Source: Ariolimax columbianus (taxonomy: Eukaryota; Mollusca; Gastropoda; Stylommatophora; Arionidae). Taken from it: DNA of 64,000 nucleotides. The stretch spans positions 104,148,138 to 104,212,137 of the forward strand of contig JAVGWX010000007.1 of the NCBI GenBank assembly GCA_036924085.1, given 5' to 3'. Each line of letters begins with the position of its first letter. Positions within the stretch are counted from its first letter, which is position 1. Of this stretch, positions 24,101 through 39,100 are shown piece after piece. Below the pieces are notes generated by a model. That model saw only the letters and a list, made by a program, of their open reading frames with translations, searched no databases and had not been told where the DNA came from. The translations under genes and the position numbers were made by a program.

Positions 24101-27100
24101 CAGTCGGACTGCCTTCTAGATCCACTCACAAACAGTCGGACTGCCTTCTAGATCCACTCACGAACAGTCGGACTGCCTTCTAGATCCACTCGAGAACTGT
24201 CGGACTGCCTTCTAGATCCACTCGAGAACAGTCGGACTGCCTTCTTGATCCACTCACGAACAGTCGGACTGCCTTCTAGATCCCCTCACGAACAGTCGGA
24301 CTGCCTTCTAGATCCACTCACGAACAGTCGGACTGCCTTCTAGATCCACTCACGAACAGTCGGACTGCCTTCTAGATCCACTCACGAACAGTCGGACTGC
24401 CTTCTAGATCCACTCACGAACAGTCGGACTGCCTTCTAGATCCACTCACGAACAGTCGGACTGCCTTCTAGATCCACTCACGAACAATCGGACTGCCTTC
24501 TAGATCCACTCGAGAACAGTCGGACTGCCTTCTAGATCCACTAACGGACAGTCGGACTGCCTTCTAGATCCACTCACGAACAGTCGGACTGCCTTCTAGA
24601 TCCACTCACGAACTGTCTGACTGCCTTCTAGATCCACTCACGAACAGTCGGACTGCCTTCTAGATCCACTCGAGAACAGTCGGACTGCCTTCTAGATCCA
24701 CTCACGAACAGTCGGACTGCCTTCTAGATCCACTAAGGAACAGTCGGACTGCCTTCTAGATTTACTCACGAACTGTCTGACTGCCTTCTAGATCCACTCG
24801 AGAACTGTCTGACTGCCTTCTAGATCCACTCGAGAACTGTCTGACTGCCTTCTAGATCCACTCACGAACAGTCGGACTGCCTTCTAGATCCACTCGAGAA
24901 CTGTCTGACTGCCTTCTAGATCCACTCGAGAACTGTCTGACTGCCTTCTAGATCCACTCACGAACAGTCGGACTGCCTTCTAGATCCACTCGAGAACTGT
25001 CTGACTGCCTTCTAGATCCACTAACGAACAGTCGGACTGCCTTCTAGATCCACTCGAGAACTGTCTCTGCCTTCTAGATCCACTCGAGAACTGTCTGACT
25101 GCCTTCTAGATCCACTCACGAACAGTCGGACTGCCTTCTAGATCCACTCACGAACAGTCGGACTGCCTTCTAGATCCACTCGAGAACTGTCGGACTGCCT
25201 TCTAGATCCACTCACGAACAGTCGGACTGCCTTCTAGATCCACTAACGAACAGTCTGACTGCCTTCTAGATCCACTCACGAACAGTCGGACTGCCTTCTA
25301 GATCCACTCGCGAACAGTCGGACTGCCTTCTAGATCCACTCGAGAACAGTCGGACTGCCTTCTAGATCCACTCACGAACAGTCGGACTGCCTTCTAGATC
25401 CACTTACGAACAGTCGGACTGCCTTCTAGATCCACTCGAGAACTGTCTGACTGCCTTCTAGATCCACTCGAGAACTGTCTGACTGCCTTCTAGATCCACT
25501 CACGAACAGTCGGACTGCCTTCTAGATCCACTCACGAACAGTCGGACTGCCTTCTAGATCCACTCGAGAACTGTCGGACTGCCTTCTAGATCCACTCACG
25601 AACAGTCGGACTGCCTTCTAGATCCACTAACGAACAGTCTGACTGCCTTCTAGATCCACTCACGAACAGTCGGACTGCCTTCTAGATCCACTCGCGAACA
25701 GTCGGACTGCCTTCTAGATCCACTAACGAACAGTCGGACTGCCTTCTAGATCCACTCACGAACAGTCGGACTGCCTTCTAGATCCACTCGCGAACAGTCG
25801 GACTGCCTTCTAGATCCACTCGAGAACTGTCGGACTGCCTTCTAGATCCACTCGAGAACAGTCGGACTACCTTCTAGATCCACTCACGAACAGTCAGACT
25901 GCCTTCTAGATCCACTCACGAACAGTCAGACTGCCTTCTAGATCCACTCACGAACAGTCGGACTGCCTTCTAGATCCACTCGAGAACAGTCAGACTGCCT
26001 TCTAGATCCACTCACGAACAGTCGGACTGCCTTCTAGATCCACTCACGAACTGTCTGACTGCCTTCTAGATCCACTCACGAACAGTCGGACTGCCTTCTA
26101 GATCCACTCGAGAACAGTCGGACTGCCATCTAGATCCACTCATGAACAGTCGGACTGCCTTCTAGATCCACTCACGAACAGTCGGACTGCCTCTAGATCC
26201 ACTCGAGAACTGTCTGACTGCCTTCTAGATCCACTCACGAACAGTCGGACTGCCTTCTAGATCCACTCACGAACAGTCGGACTGCCTTCTAGATCCACTC
26301 GAGAAAAGTCGGACTGCCTTCTAGATCTACTAACGGACAGTCGGACTGCCTTCTAGATCCACTCACGAACAGTCGGACTGCCTTCTAGATCCACTCGAGA
26401 ACTGTCTGACTGCCTTCTAGATCCACTCACGAACAGTCGGACCGCCTTCTAGATCCACTCGAGAACAGTCGGATTGCCTTCTAGATCCACTCACGAACAG
26501 TCGGACTGCCTTCTAGATCCACTCACGAACAGTCGGACTGCCTTCTAGATTTACTCACGAACTGTCTGACTGCCTTCTAGATCCACTCGAGAACTGTCTG
26601 ACTGCCTTCTAGATCCACTCACGAACAGTCTGACTGCCTTCTAGATCCACTAACGAACAGTCGGACTGCCTTCTAGATCCACTCGAGAACTGTCTGACTG
26701 CCTTCTAGATCCACTCACGAACAGTCGGACTGCCTTCTAGATCCACTCACGAACAGTCGGACTGCCTTCTAGATCCACTCACGAACTGTCTGACTGCCTT
26801 CTAGATCCACTCACGAACAGTCGGACTGCCTTCTAGATCCACTCGAGAACAGTCGGACTGCCTTCTAGATCCACTCACGAACAGTGGGACTGCCTTCTAG
26901 ATCCACTAAGGAACAGTCGGACTGCCTTCTAGATTTACTCACGAACTGTCTGACTGCCTTCTAGATCCACTCGAGAACTGTCTGACTGCATTCTAGATCC
27001 ACTCGAGAACTGTCTGACTGCCTTCTAGATCCACTCACGAACAGTCGGACTGCCTTCTAGATCCACTCACGAACAGTCGGACTGCCTTCTAGATCCACTC

Positions 27101-30100
27101 GAGAACTGTCGGACTGCTTTCTAGATCCACTCACGAACAGTCGGACTGCCTTCTAGATCCACTAACGAACAGTCGGACTGCCTTCTAGATCCACTCGAGA
27201 ACTGTCGGACTGCCTTCTAGATCCACTCACGAACAGTCGGACTGCCTTCTAGATCCACTAACGAACAGTCTGACTGCCTTCTAGATCCACTCACGAACAG
27301 TCGGACTGCCTTCTAGATCCACTGGCGAACAGTCGGACTGCCTTCTAGATCCACTCGAGAACTGTCGGACTGCCTTCTAGATCCACTCGAGAACAGTCGG
27401 ACTGCCTTCTAGATCCACTCACGAACAGTCGGACTGCCTTCTAGATCCACTCGAGAACTGTCTGACTGCCTTCTAGATCCACTCACGAACAGTCGGACTG
27501 CCTTCTAGATCCACTCGAGAACTGTCTGACTGCCTTCTAGATCCACTCGAGAACTGTCTGACTGCCTTCTAGATCCACTCACGAACAGTCGGACTGCCTT
27601 CTAGATCCACTCACGAACAGTCGGACTGCCTTCTAGATCCACTCGAGAACTGTCGGACTGCCTTCTAGATCCATTCACGAACAGTCGGACTGCCTTCTAG
27701 ATCCACTAACGAACAGTCGGACTGCCTTCTAGATCCACTCACGAACAGTCGGACTGCCTTCTAGATCCACTCGCGAACAGTCGGACTGCCTTCTAGATCC
27801 ACTCGAGAACTGTCGGACTGCCTTCTAGATCCACTCGAGAACAGTCGGACTACCTTCTAGATCCACTCACGAACAGTCGGACTGCCTTCTAGATCCACTC
27901 ACGAACAGTCAGACTGCCTTCTAGATCCACTCACGAACAGTCGGACTGCCTTCTAGATCCACTCGAGAACAGTCGGACTGCCTTCTAGATCCACTCACGA
28001 ACAGTCGGACTGCCTTCTAGATCCACTCACGAACTGTCTGACTGCCTTCTAGATCCACTCACGAACAGTCGGACTGCCTTCTAGATCCACTCGAGAACAG
28101 TCGGACTGCCATCTAGATCCACTCATGAACAGTCGGACTGCCTTCTAGATCCACTCACGAACAGTCGGACTGCCTCTAGATCCACTCGAGAACTGTCTGA
28201 CTGCCTTCTAGATCCACTCACGAACAGTCGGACTGCCTTCTAGATCCACTCACGAACAGTCGGACTGCCTTCTAGATCCACTCGAGAAAAGTCGGACTGC
28301 CTTCTAGATCTACTAACGAACAGTCGGACTGCCTTCTAGATCCACTCACGAACTGTCTGACTGCCTTCTAGATCCACTCACGAACAGTCGGACCGCCTTC
28401 TAGATCCACTCGAGAACAGTCGGATTGCCTTCTAGATCCACTCACGAACAGTCGGACTGCCTTCTAGATCCACTCACGAACAGTCGGACTGCCTTCTAGA
28501 TTTACTCACGAACTGTCTGACTGCCTTCTAGATCCACTCGAGAACTGTCTGACTGCCTTCTAGATCCACTCACGAACAGTCTGACTGCCTTCTAGATCCA
28601 CTAACGAACAGTCGGACTGCCTTCTAGATCCACTCGAGAACTGTCTGACTGCCTTCTAGATCCACTCACGAACAGTCGGACTGCCTTCTAGATCCACTCA
28701 CGAACAGTCGGACTGCCTTCTAGATCCACTCACGAACTGTCTGACTGCCTTCTAGATCCACTCACGAACAGTCGGACTGCCTTCTAGATCCACTCGAGAA
28801 CAGTCGGACTGCCTTCTAGATCCACTCACGAACAGTCGGACTGCCTTCTAGATCCACTAAGGAACAGTCGGACTGCCTTCTAGATTTACTCACGAACTGT
28901 CTGACTGCCTTCTAGATCCACTCGAGAACTGTCTGACTGCCTTCTAGATCCACTCGAGAACTGTCTGACTGCCTTCTAGATCCACTCACGAACAGTCGGA
29001 CTGCCTTCTAGATCCACTCGAGAACTGTCTGACTGCCTTCTAGATCCACTCGAGAACTGTCTGACTGCCTTCTAGATCCACTCACGAACAGTCGGACTGC
29101 CTTCTAGATCCACTCGAGAACTGTCTGACTGCCTTCTAGATCCACTCACGAACAGTCGGACTGCCTTCTAGATCCACTCGAGAACTGTCTGACTGCCTTC
29201 TAGATCCACTCGAGAACTGTCTGACTGCCTTCTAGATCCACTCACGAACAGTCGGACTGCCTTCTAGATCCACTCACGAACAGTCGGACTGCCTTCTAGA
29301 TCCACTCGAGAACTGTCGGACTGCCTTCTAGATCCACTCACGAACAGTCGGACTGCCTTCTAGATCCACTAACGAACAGTCGGACGGCCTTCTAGATCCA
29401 CTCACGAACAGTCGGACTGCCTTCTAGATCCACTCGCGAACAGTCGGACTGCCTTCTAGATCCACTCGAGAACTGTCGGACTGCCTTCTAGATCCACTCG
29501 AGAACAGTCGGACTGCCTTCTAGATCCACTCACGAACAGTCGGACTGCCTTCTAGATCCACTCACGAACAGTCGGACTGCCTTCTAGATCCACTCACGAA
29601 CAGTCGGACTGCCTTCTAGATCCACTCGAGAACAGTCGGACTGCCTTCTAGATCCACTCACGAACAGTCGGACTGCCTTCTAGATCCACTCACGAACTGT
29701 CTGACTGCCTTCTAGATCCACTCACGAACAGTCGGACTGCCTTCTAGATCCACTCGAGAACAGTCGGACTGCCTTCTAGATCCACTCATGAACAGTCGGA
29801 CTGCCTTCTAGATCCACTCACGAACAGTCGGACTGCCTCTAGATCAACTCGAGAACTGTCTGACTGCCTTCTAGATCCACTCACGAACAGTCGGACTGCC
29901 TTCTAGATCCACTCACGAACAGTCGGACTGCCTTCTAGATCCACTCGAGAACAGTCGGACTGCCTTCTAGATCCAGTAACGGACAGTCGGACTGCCTTCT
30001 AGATCCACTCACGAACAGTCAGACTGCCTTCTAGATCCACTCGAGAAAAGTCGGACTGCCTTCTAGATCTACTAACGAACAGTCGGACTGCCTTCTAGAT

Positions 30101-33100
30101 CCACTCACGAACTGTCTGACTGCCTTCTAGATCCACTCACGAACAGTCGGACCGCCTTCTAGATCCACTCGAGAACAGTCGGATTGCCTTCTAGATCCAC
30201 TCACGAACAGTCGGACTGCCTTCTAGATCCACTCACGAACAGTCGGACTGCCTTCTAGATTTACTCACGAACTGTCTGACTGCCTTCTAGATCCACTCGA
30301 GAACTGTCTGACTGCCTTCTAGATCCACTCACGAACAGTCTGACTGCCTTCTAGATCCACTAACGAACAGTCGGACTGCCTTCTAGATCCACTCGAGAAC
30401 TGTCTGACTGCCTTCTAGATCCACTCACGAACAGTCGGACTGCCTTCTAGATCCACTCACGAACAGTCGGACTGCCTTCTAGATCCACTCACGAACTGTC
30501 TGACTGCCTTCTAGATCCACTCACGAACAGTCGGACTGCCTTCTAGATCCACTCGAGAACAGTCGGACTGCCTTCTAGATCCACTCACGAACAGTCGGAC
30601 TGCCTTCTAGATCCACTAAGGAACAGTCGGACTGCCTTCTAGATTTACTCACGAACTGTCTGACTGCCTTCTAGATCCACTCGAGAACTGTCTGACTGCC
30701 TTCTAGATCCACTCGAGAACTGTCTGACTGCCTTCTAGATCCACTCACGAACAGTCGGACTGCCTTCTAGATCCACTCGAGAACTGTCTGACTGCCTTCT
30801 AGATCCACTCGAGAACTGTCTGACTGCCTTCTAGATCCACTCACGAACAGTCGGACTGCCTTCTAGATCCACTCGAGAACTGTCTGACTGCCTTCTAGAT
30901 CCACTCACGAACAGTCGGACTGCCTTCTAGATCCACTCGAGAACTGTCTGACTGCCTTCTAGATCCACTCGAGAACTGTCTGACTGCCTTCTAGATCCAC
31001 TCACGAACAGTCGGACTGCCTTCTAGATCCACTCACGAACAGTCGGACTGCCTTCTAGATCCACTCGAGAACTGTCGGACTGCCTTCTAGATCCACTCAC
31101 GAACAGTCGGACTGCCTTCTAGATCCACTAACGAACAGTCGGACGGCCTTCTAGATCCACTCACGAACAGTCGGACTGCCTTCTAGATCCACTCGCGAAC
31201 AGTCGGACTGCCTTCTAGATCCACTCGAGAACTGTCGGACTGCCTTCTAGATCCACTCGAGAACAGTCGGACTGCCTTCTAGATCCACTCACGAACAGTC
31301 GGACTGCCTTCTAGATCCACTCACGAACAGTCGGACTGCCTTCTAGATCCACTCACGAACAGTCGGACTGCCTTCTAGATCCACTCGAGAACAGTCGGAC
31401 TGCCTTCTAGATCCACTCACGAACAGTCGGACTGCCTTCTAGATCCACTCACGAACTGTCTGACTGCCTTCTAGATCCACTCACGAACAGTCGGACTGCC
31501 TTCTAGATCCACTCGAGAACAGTCGGACTGCCTTCTAGATCCACTCATGAACAGTCGGACTGCCTTCTAGATCCACTCACGAACAGTCGGACTGCCTCTA
31601 GATCAACTCGAGAACTGTCTGACTGCCTTCTAGATCCACTCACGAACAGTCGGACTGCCTTCTAGATCCACTCACGAACAGTCGGACTGCCTTCTAGATC
31701 CACTCGAGAACAGTCGGACTGCCTTCTAGATCCAGTAACGGACAGTCGGACTGCCTTCTAGATCCACTCACGAACAGTCGGACTGCCTTCTAGATCCACT
31801 CGAGAAAAGTCGGACTGCCTTCTAGATCTACTAACGGACAGTCGGACTGCCTTCTAGATCCACTCACGAACAGTCGGACTGCCTTCTAGATCCACTCACG
31901 AACTGTCTGACTGCCTTCTAGATCCACTCACGAACAGTCGGACCGCCTTCTAGATCCACTCGAGAACAGTCGGATTGCCTTCTAGATCCACTCACGAACA
32001 GTCGGACTGCCTTCTAGATCCACTCGAGAACTGTCTGACTGCCTTCTAGATCCACTCACGAACAGTCGGACTGCCTTCTAGATCCACTCGAGAACTGTCT
32101 GAATGCCTTCTAGATCCACTCGAGAACTGTCTGACTGCCTTCTAGATCCACTCACGAACAGTCGGACTGCCTTCTAGATCCACTCACGAACGGTCGGACT
32201 GCCTTCTAGATCCACTCGAGAACTGTCGGACTGCCTTCTAGATCCACTCACGAACAGTCGGACTGCCTTCTAGATCCACTAACGAACAGTCGGAATGCCT
32301 TCTAGATCCACTCACAAACAGTCGGACTGCCTTCTAGATCCACTCACGAACAGTCGGACTGCCTTCTAGATCCACTCGAGAACTGTCGGACTGCCTTCTA
32401 GATCCACTCGAGAGCAGTCGGACTGCCTTCTAGATCCACTCACGAACAGTCGGACTGCCTTCTAGATCCCCTCACGAACAGTCGGACTGCCTTCTAGATC
32501 CACTCACGAACAGTCGGACTGCCTTCTAGATCCACTCGAGAACTGTCTGACTGCCTTCTAGATCCACTCGAGAACTGTCTGACTGCCTTCTAGATCCACT
32601 CACGAACAGTCGGACTGCCTTCTAGATCCACTCACGAACAGTCGGACTGCCTTCTAGATCCACTCGAGAACTGTCGGACTGCCTTCTAGATCCATTCACG
32701 AACAGTCGGACTGCCTTCTAGATCCACTAACGAACAGTCGGACTGCCTTCTAGATCCACTCACGAACAGTCGGACTGCCTTCTAGATCCACTCGCGAACA
32801 GTCGGACTGCCTTCTAGATCCACTCGAGAACTGTCGGACTGCCTTCTAGATCCACTCGAGAACACTCGGACTACCTTCTAGATCCACTCACGAACAGTCG
32901 GACTGCCTTCTAGATCCACTCACGAACAGTCAGACTGCCTTCTAGATCCACTCACGAACAGTCGGACTGCCTTCTAGATCCACTCGAGAACAGTCGGACT
33001 GCCTTCTAGATCCACTCACGAACAGTCGGACTGCCTTCTAGATCCACTCACGAACTGTCTGACTGCCTTCTAGATCCACTCACGAACAGTCGGACTGCCT

Positions 33101-36100
33101 TCTAGATCCACTCGAGAACAGTCGGACTGCCATCTAGATCCACTCATGAACAGTCGGACTGCCTTCTAGATCCACTCACGAACAGTCGGACTGCCTCTAG
33201 ATCCACTCGAGAACTGTCTGACTGCCTTCTAGATCCACTCACGAACAGTCGGACTGCCTTCTAGATCCACTCACGAACAGTCGGACTGCCTTCTAGATCC
33301 ACTCGAGAAAAGTCGGACTGCCTTCTAGATCTACTAACGGACAGTCGGACTGCCTTCTAGATCCACTCACGAACAGTCGGACTGCCTTCTAGATCCACTA
33401 ACGAACTGTCTGACTGCCTTCTAGATCCACTCACGAACAGTCGGACCGCCTTCTAGATCCACTCGAGAACAGTCGGATTGCCTTCTAGATCCACTCACGA
33501 ACAGTCGGACTGCCTTCTAGATCCACTCACAAACAGTCAGACTGCCTTCTAGATTTACTCACGAACTGTCTGACTGCCTTCTAGATCCACTCGAGAACTG
33601 TCTGACTGCCTTCTAGATCCACTCACGAACAGTCTGACTGCCTTCTAGATCCACTAACGAACAGTCGGACTGCCTTCTAGATCCACTCGAGAACTGTCTG
33701 ACTGCCTTCTAGATCCACTCACGAACAGTCGGACTGCCTTCTAGATCCACTAACGAACAGTCGGACTGCCTTCTAGATCCACTCACGAACTGTCTGACTG
33801 CCTTCTAGATCCACTCACGAACAGTCGGACTGCCTTCTAGATCCACTCGAGAACAGTCGGACTGCCTTCTAGATCCACTCACGAACAGTCGGACTGCCTT
33901 CTAGATCCACTAAGGAACAGTCGGACTGCCTTCTAGATTTACTTACGAACTGTCTGACTGCCTTCTAGATCCACTCGAGAACTGTCTGACTGCCTTCTAG
34001 ATCCACTCGAGAACTGTCTGACTGCCTTCTAGATCCACTCACGAACAGTCGGACTGCCTTCTAGATCCACTCGAGAACTGTCTGACTGCCTTCTAGATCC
34101 ACTCGAGAACTGTCTGACTGTCTTCTAGATCCACTCACGAACAGTCGGACTGCCTTCTAGATCCACTCGAGAACTGTCTGACTGCCTTCTAGATCCACTC
34201 ACGAACAGTCGGACTGCCTTCTAGATCCACTCGAGAACTGTCTGACTGCCTTCTAGATCCACTCGAGAACTGTCTGACTGCCTTCTAGATCCACTCACGA
34301 ACAATCGGACTGCCTTCTAGATCCACTCACGAACAGTCGGACTGCCTTCTAGATCCACTCGAGAACTGTCAGACTGCCTTCTAGATCCACTCACGAACAG
34401 TCGGACTGCCTTCTAGATCCACTAACGAACAGTCGGACGGCCTTCTAGATCCACTCACGAACAGTCGGACTGCCTTCTAGATCCACTCGCGAACAGTCGG
34501 ACTGCCTTCTAGATCCACTCGAGAACTGTCGGACTGCCTTCTAGATCCACTCGAGAACAGTCGGACTGCCTTCTAGATCCACTCACGAACAGTCGGACTG
34601 CCTTCTAGATCCACTCACGAACAGTCGGACTGCCTTCTAGATCCACTCACGAACAGTCGGACTGCCTTCTAGATCCACTCGAGAACAGTCGGACTGCCTT
34701 CTAGATCCACTCACGAACAGTCGGACTGCCTTCTAGATCCACTCACGAACTGTCTGACTGCCTTCTAGATCCACTCACGAACAGTCGGACTGCCTTCTAG
34801 ATCCACTCGAGAACAGTCGGACTGCCTTCTAGATCCACTCATGAACAGTCGGACTGCCTTCTAGATCCACTCACGAACAGTCGGACTGCCTCTAGATCCA
34901 CTCGAGAACTGTCTGACTGCCTTCTAGATCCACTCACGAACAGTCGGACTGCCTTCTAGATCCACTCACGAACAGTCGGACTGCCTTCTAGATCCACTCG
35001 AGAACAGTCGGACTGCCTTCTAGATCCAGTAACGGACAGTCGGACTGCCTTCTAGATCCACTCACGAACAGTCGGACTGCCTTCTAGATCCACTCGAGAA
35101 AAGTCGGACTGCCTTCTAGATCTACTAACGGACAGTCGGACTGCCTTCTAGATCCACTCACGAACAGTCGGACTGCCTTCTAGATCCACTCACGAACTGT
35201 CTGACTGCCTTCTAGATCCACTCACGAACAGTCGGACCGCCTTCTAGATCCACTCGAGAACAGTCGGATTGCCTTCTAGATCAACTCACGAACAGTCGGA
35301 CTGCCTTCTAGATCCACTCACGAACAGTCGGACTGCCTTCTAGATTTACTCACGAACTGTCTGACTGCCTTCTAGATCCACTCGAGAACTGTCTGACTGC
35401 CTTCTAGATCCACTCGAGAACTGTCTGACTGCCTTCTAGATCCACTCACGAACAGTCGGACTGCCTTCTAGATCCACTCGAGAACTGTCTGACTGCCTTC
35501 TAGATCCACTCACGAACAGTCGGACTGCCTTCTAGATCACTCGAGAACTGTCTGAATGCCTTCTAGATCCACTCGAGAACTGTCTGACTGCCTTCTAGAT
35601 CCACTCACGAACAGTCGGACTGCCTTCTAGATCCACTCACGAACGGTCGGACTGCCTTCTAGATCCACTCGAGAACTGTCGGACTGCCTTCTAGATCCAC
35701 TCACGAACAGTCGGACTGCCTTCTAGATCCACTAACGAACAGTCGGACTGCCTTCTAGATCCACTCACAAACAGTCGGACTGCCTTCTAGATCCACTCAC
35801 GAACAGTCGGACTGCCTTCTAGATCCACTCGAGAACTGTCGGACTGCCTTCTAGATCCACTCGAGAGCCATCGGACTGCCTTCTAGATCCACTCACGAAC
35901 AGTCGGACTGCCTTCTAGATCCCCTCACGAACAGTCGGACTGCCTTCTAGATCCACTCACGAACAGTCGGACTGCCTTCTAGATCCACTCACGAACAGTC
36001 GGACTGCCTTCTAGATCCACTCACGAACAGTCGGACTGCCTTCTAGATCCACTCAAGAACTGTCTGACTGCCTTCTAGATCCACTCACGAACAGTCGGAC

Positions 36101-39100
36101 TGCCTTCTAGATCCACTCACGAACAATCGGACTGCCTTCTAGATCCACTCGAGAACAGTCGGACTGCCTTCTAGATCCACTAACGGACAGTCGGACTGCC
36201 TTCTAGATCCACTCACGAACAGTCGGACTGCCTTCTAGATCCACTCACGAACTGTCTGACTGCCTTCTAGATCCACTCACGAACAGTCGGACTGCCTTCT
36301 AGATCCACTCGAGAACAGTCGGACTGCCTTCTAGATCCACTCACGAACAGTCGGACTGCCTTCTAGATCCACTAAGGAACAGTCGGACTGCCTTCTAGAT
36401 TTACTCACGAACTGTCTGACTGCCTTCTAGATCCACTCGAGAACTGTCTGACTGCCTTCTAGATCCACTCGAGAACTGTCTGACTGCCTTCTAGATCCAC
36501 TCACGAACAGTCGGACTGCCTTCTAGATCCACTCGAGAACTGTCTGACTGCCTTCTAGATCCACTCGAGAACTGTCTGACTGCCTTCTAGATCCACTCAC
36601 GAACAGTCGGACTGCCTTCTAGATCCACTCGAGAACTGTCTGACTGCCTTCTAGATCCACTCACGAACAGTCTGACTGCCTTCTAGATCCACTCGAGAAC
36701 TGTCTGACTGCCTTCTAGATCCACTCGAGAACTGTCTGACTGCCTTCTAGATCCACTCACGAACAGTCGGACTGCCTTCTAGATCCACTCACGAACAGTC
36801 GGACTGCCTTCTAGATCCACTCGAGAACTGTCGGACTGCCTTCTAGATCCACTCACGAACAGTCGGACTGCCTTCTAGATCCACTAACGAACAGTCGGAC
36901 TGCCTTCTAGATCCACTCACGAACAGTCGGACTGCCTTCTAGATCCACTCGCGAACAGTCGGACTGCCTTCTAGATCCACTCGAGAACTGTCGGACTGCC
37001 TTCTAGATCCACTCGAGAACAGTCGGACTGCCTTCTAGATCCACTCACGAACAGTCGGACTGCCTTCTAGATCCACTCACGAACAGTCGGACTGCCTTCT
37101 AGATCCACTCACGAACAGTCGGACTGCCTTCTAGATCCACTCGAGAACAGTCGGACTGCCTTCTAGATCCACTCACGAACAGTCGGACTGCCTTCTAGAT
37201 CCACTCACGAACTGTCTGACTGCCTTCTAGATCCACTCACGAACAGTCGGACTGCCTTCTAGATCCACTCGAGAACAGTCGGACTGCCTTCTAGATCCAC
37301 TCATGAACAGTCGGACTGCCTTCTAGATCCACTCACGAACAGTCGGACTGCCTCTAGATCCACTCGAGAACTGTCTGACTGCCTTCTAGATCCACTCACG
37401 AACAGTCGGACTGCCTTCTAGATCCACTCACGAACAGTCGGACTGCCTTCTAGATCCACTCGAGAACAGTCGGACTGCCTTCTAGATCCACTAACGGACA
37501 GTCGGACTGCCTTCTAGATCCACTCACGAACAGTCGGACTGCCTTCTAGATCCACTCACGAACTGTCTGACTGCCTTCTAGATCCACTCACGAACAGTCG
37601 GACTGCCTCTAGATCCACTCGAGAACTGTCTGACTGCCTTCTAGATCCACTCACGAACAGTCGGACTGCCTTCTAGATCCACTCACGAACAGTCGGACTG
37701 CCTTCTAGATCCACTCGAGAAAAGTCGGAATGCCTTCTAGATCTACTAACGGACAGTCGGACTGCCTTCTAGATCCACTCACGAACAGTCGGACTGCCTT
37801 CTAGATCCACTCACGAACTGTCTGACTGTCTTCTAGATCCACTCACGAACAGTCGGACCGCCTTCTAGATCCACTCGAGAACAGTCGGATTGCCTTCTAG
37901 ATCCACTCACGAACAGTCGGACTGCCTTCTAGATCCACTCACGAACAGTCGGACTGCCTTCTAGATTTACTCACGAACTGTCTGACTGCCTTCTAGATCC
38001 ACTCGAGAACTGTCTGACTGCCTTCTAGATCCACTCGAGAACAGTCGGACTGCCTTCTAGATCCACTCACGAACAGTCGGACTGCCTTCTAGATCCACTC
38101 GAGAACTGTCTGACTGCCTTCTAGATCCACTCACGAACAGTCGGACTGCCTTCTAGATCCACTCGAGAACTGTCTGACTGCCTTCTAGATCCACTCGAGA
38201 ACTGTCTGACTGCCTTCTAGATCCACTCACGAACAGTCGGACTGCCTTCTAGATCCACTCACGAACGGTCGGACTGCCTTCTAGATCCACTCGAGAACTG
38301 TCGGACTGCCTTCTAGATCCACTCACGAACAGTCGGACTGCCTTCTAGATCCACTAACGAACAGTCGGACTGCCTTCTAGATCCACTCACGAACAGTCGG
38401 ACTGCCTTCTAGATCCACTCACGAACAGTCGGACTGCCTTCTAGATCCACTCGAGAACAGTCGGACTGTCTTCTAGATCCACTCGAGAACTGTCGGACTG
38501 CCTTCTAGATCCACTCACGAACAGTCGGACTGCCTTCTAGATCCACTCGAGAACTGTCGGACTGCCTTCTAGATCCACTCGAGAACTGTCGGACTGCTTT
38601 CTAGATCCACTCGAGAACTGTCGGACTGCCTTCTAGATCCACTCGAGAACTGTGGGACTGCCTTCTAGATCCACTCACGAACTGTCTGACTGCCTTCTAG
38701 ATCCACTCACGAACAGTCGGACTGCCTTCTAGATCCACTCGAGAACAGTCGGACTGCCTTCTAGATCCACTCATGAACAGTCGGACTGCCTTCTAGATCC
38801 ACTCACGAACAGTCGGACTGCCTCTAGATCCACTCGAGAACTGTCTGACTGCCTTCTAGATCCACTCACGAACAGTCGGACTGCCTTCTAGATCCACTCA
38901 CGAACAGTCGGACTGCCTTCTAGATCCACTCGAGAACAGTCGGACTGCCTTCTAGATCCACTAACGGACAGTCGGACTGCCTTCTAGATCCACTCACGAA
39001 CAGTCGGACTGCCTTCTAGATCCACTCACGAACTGTCTGACTGCCTTCTAGATCCACTCACGAACAGTCGGACTGCCTCTAGATCCACTCGAGAACTGTC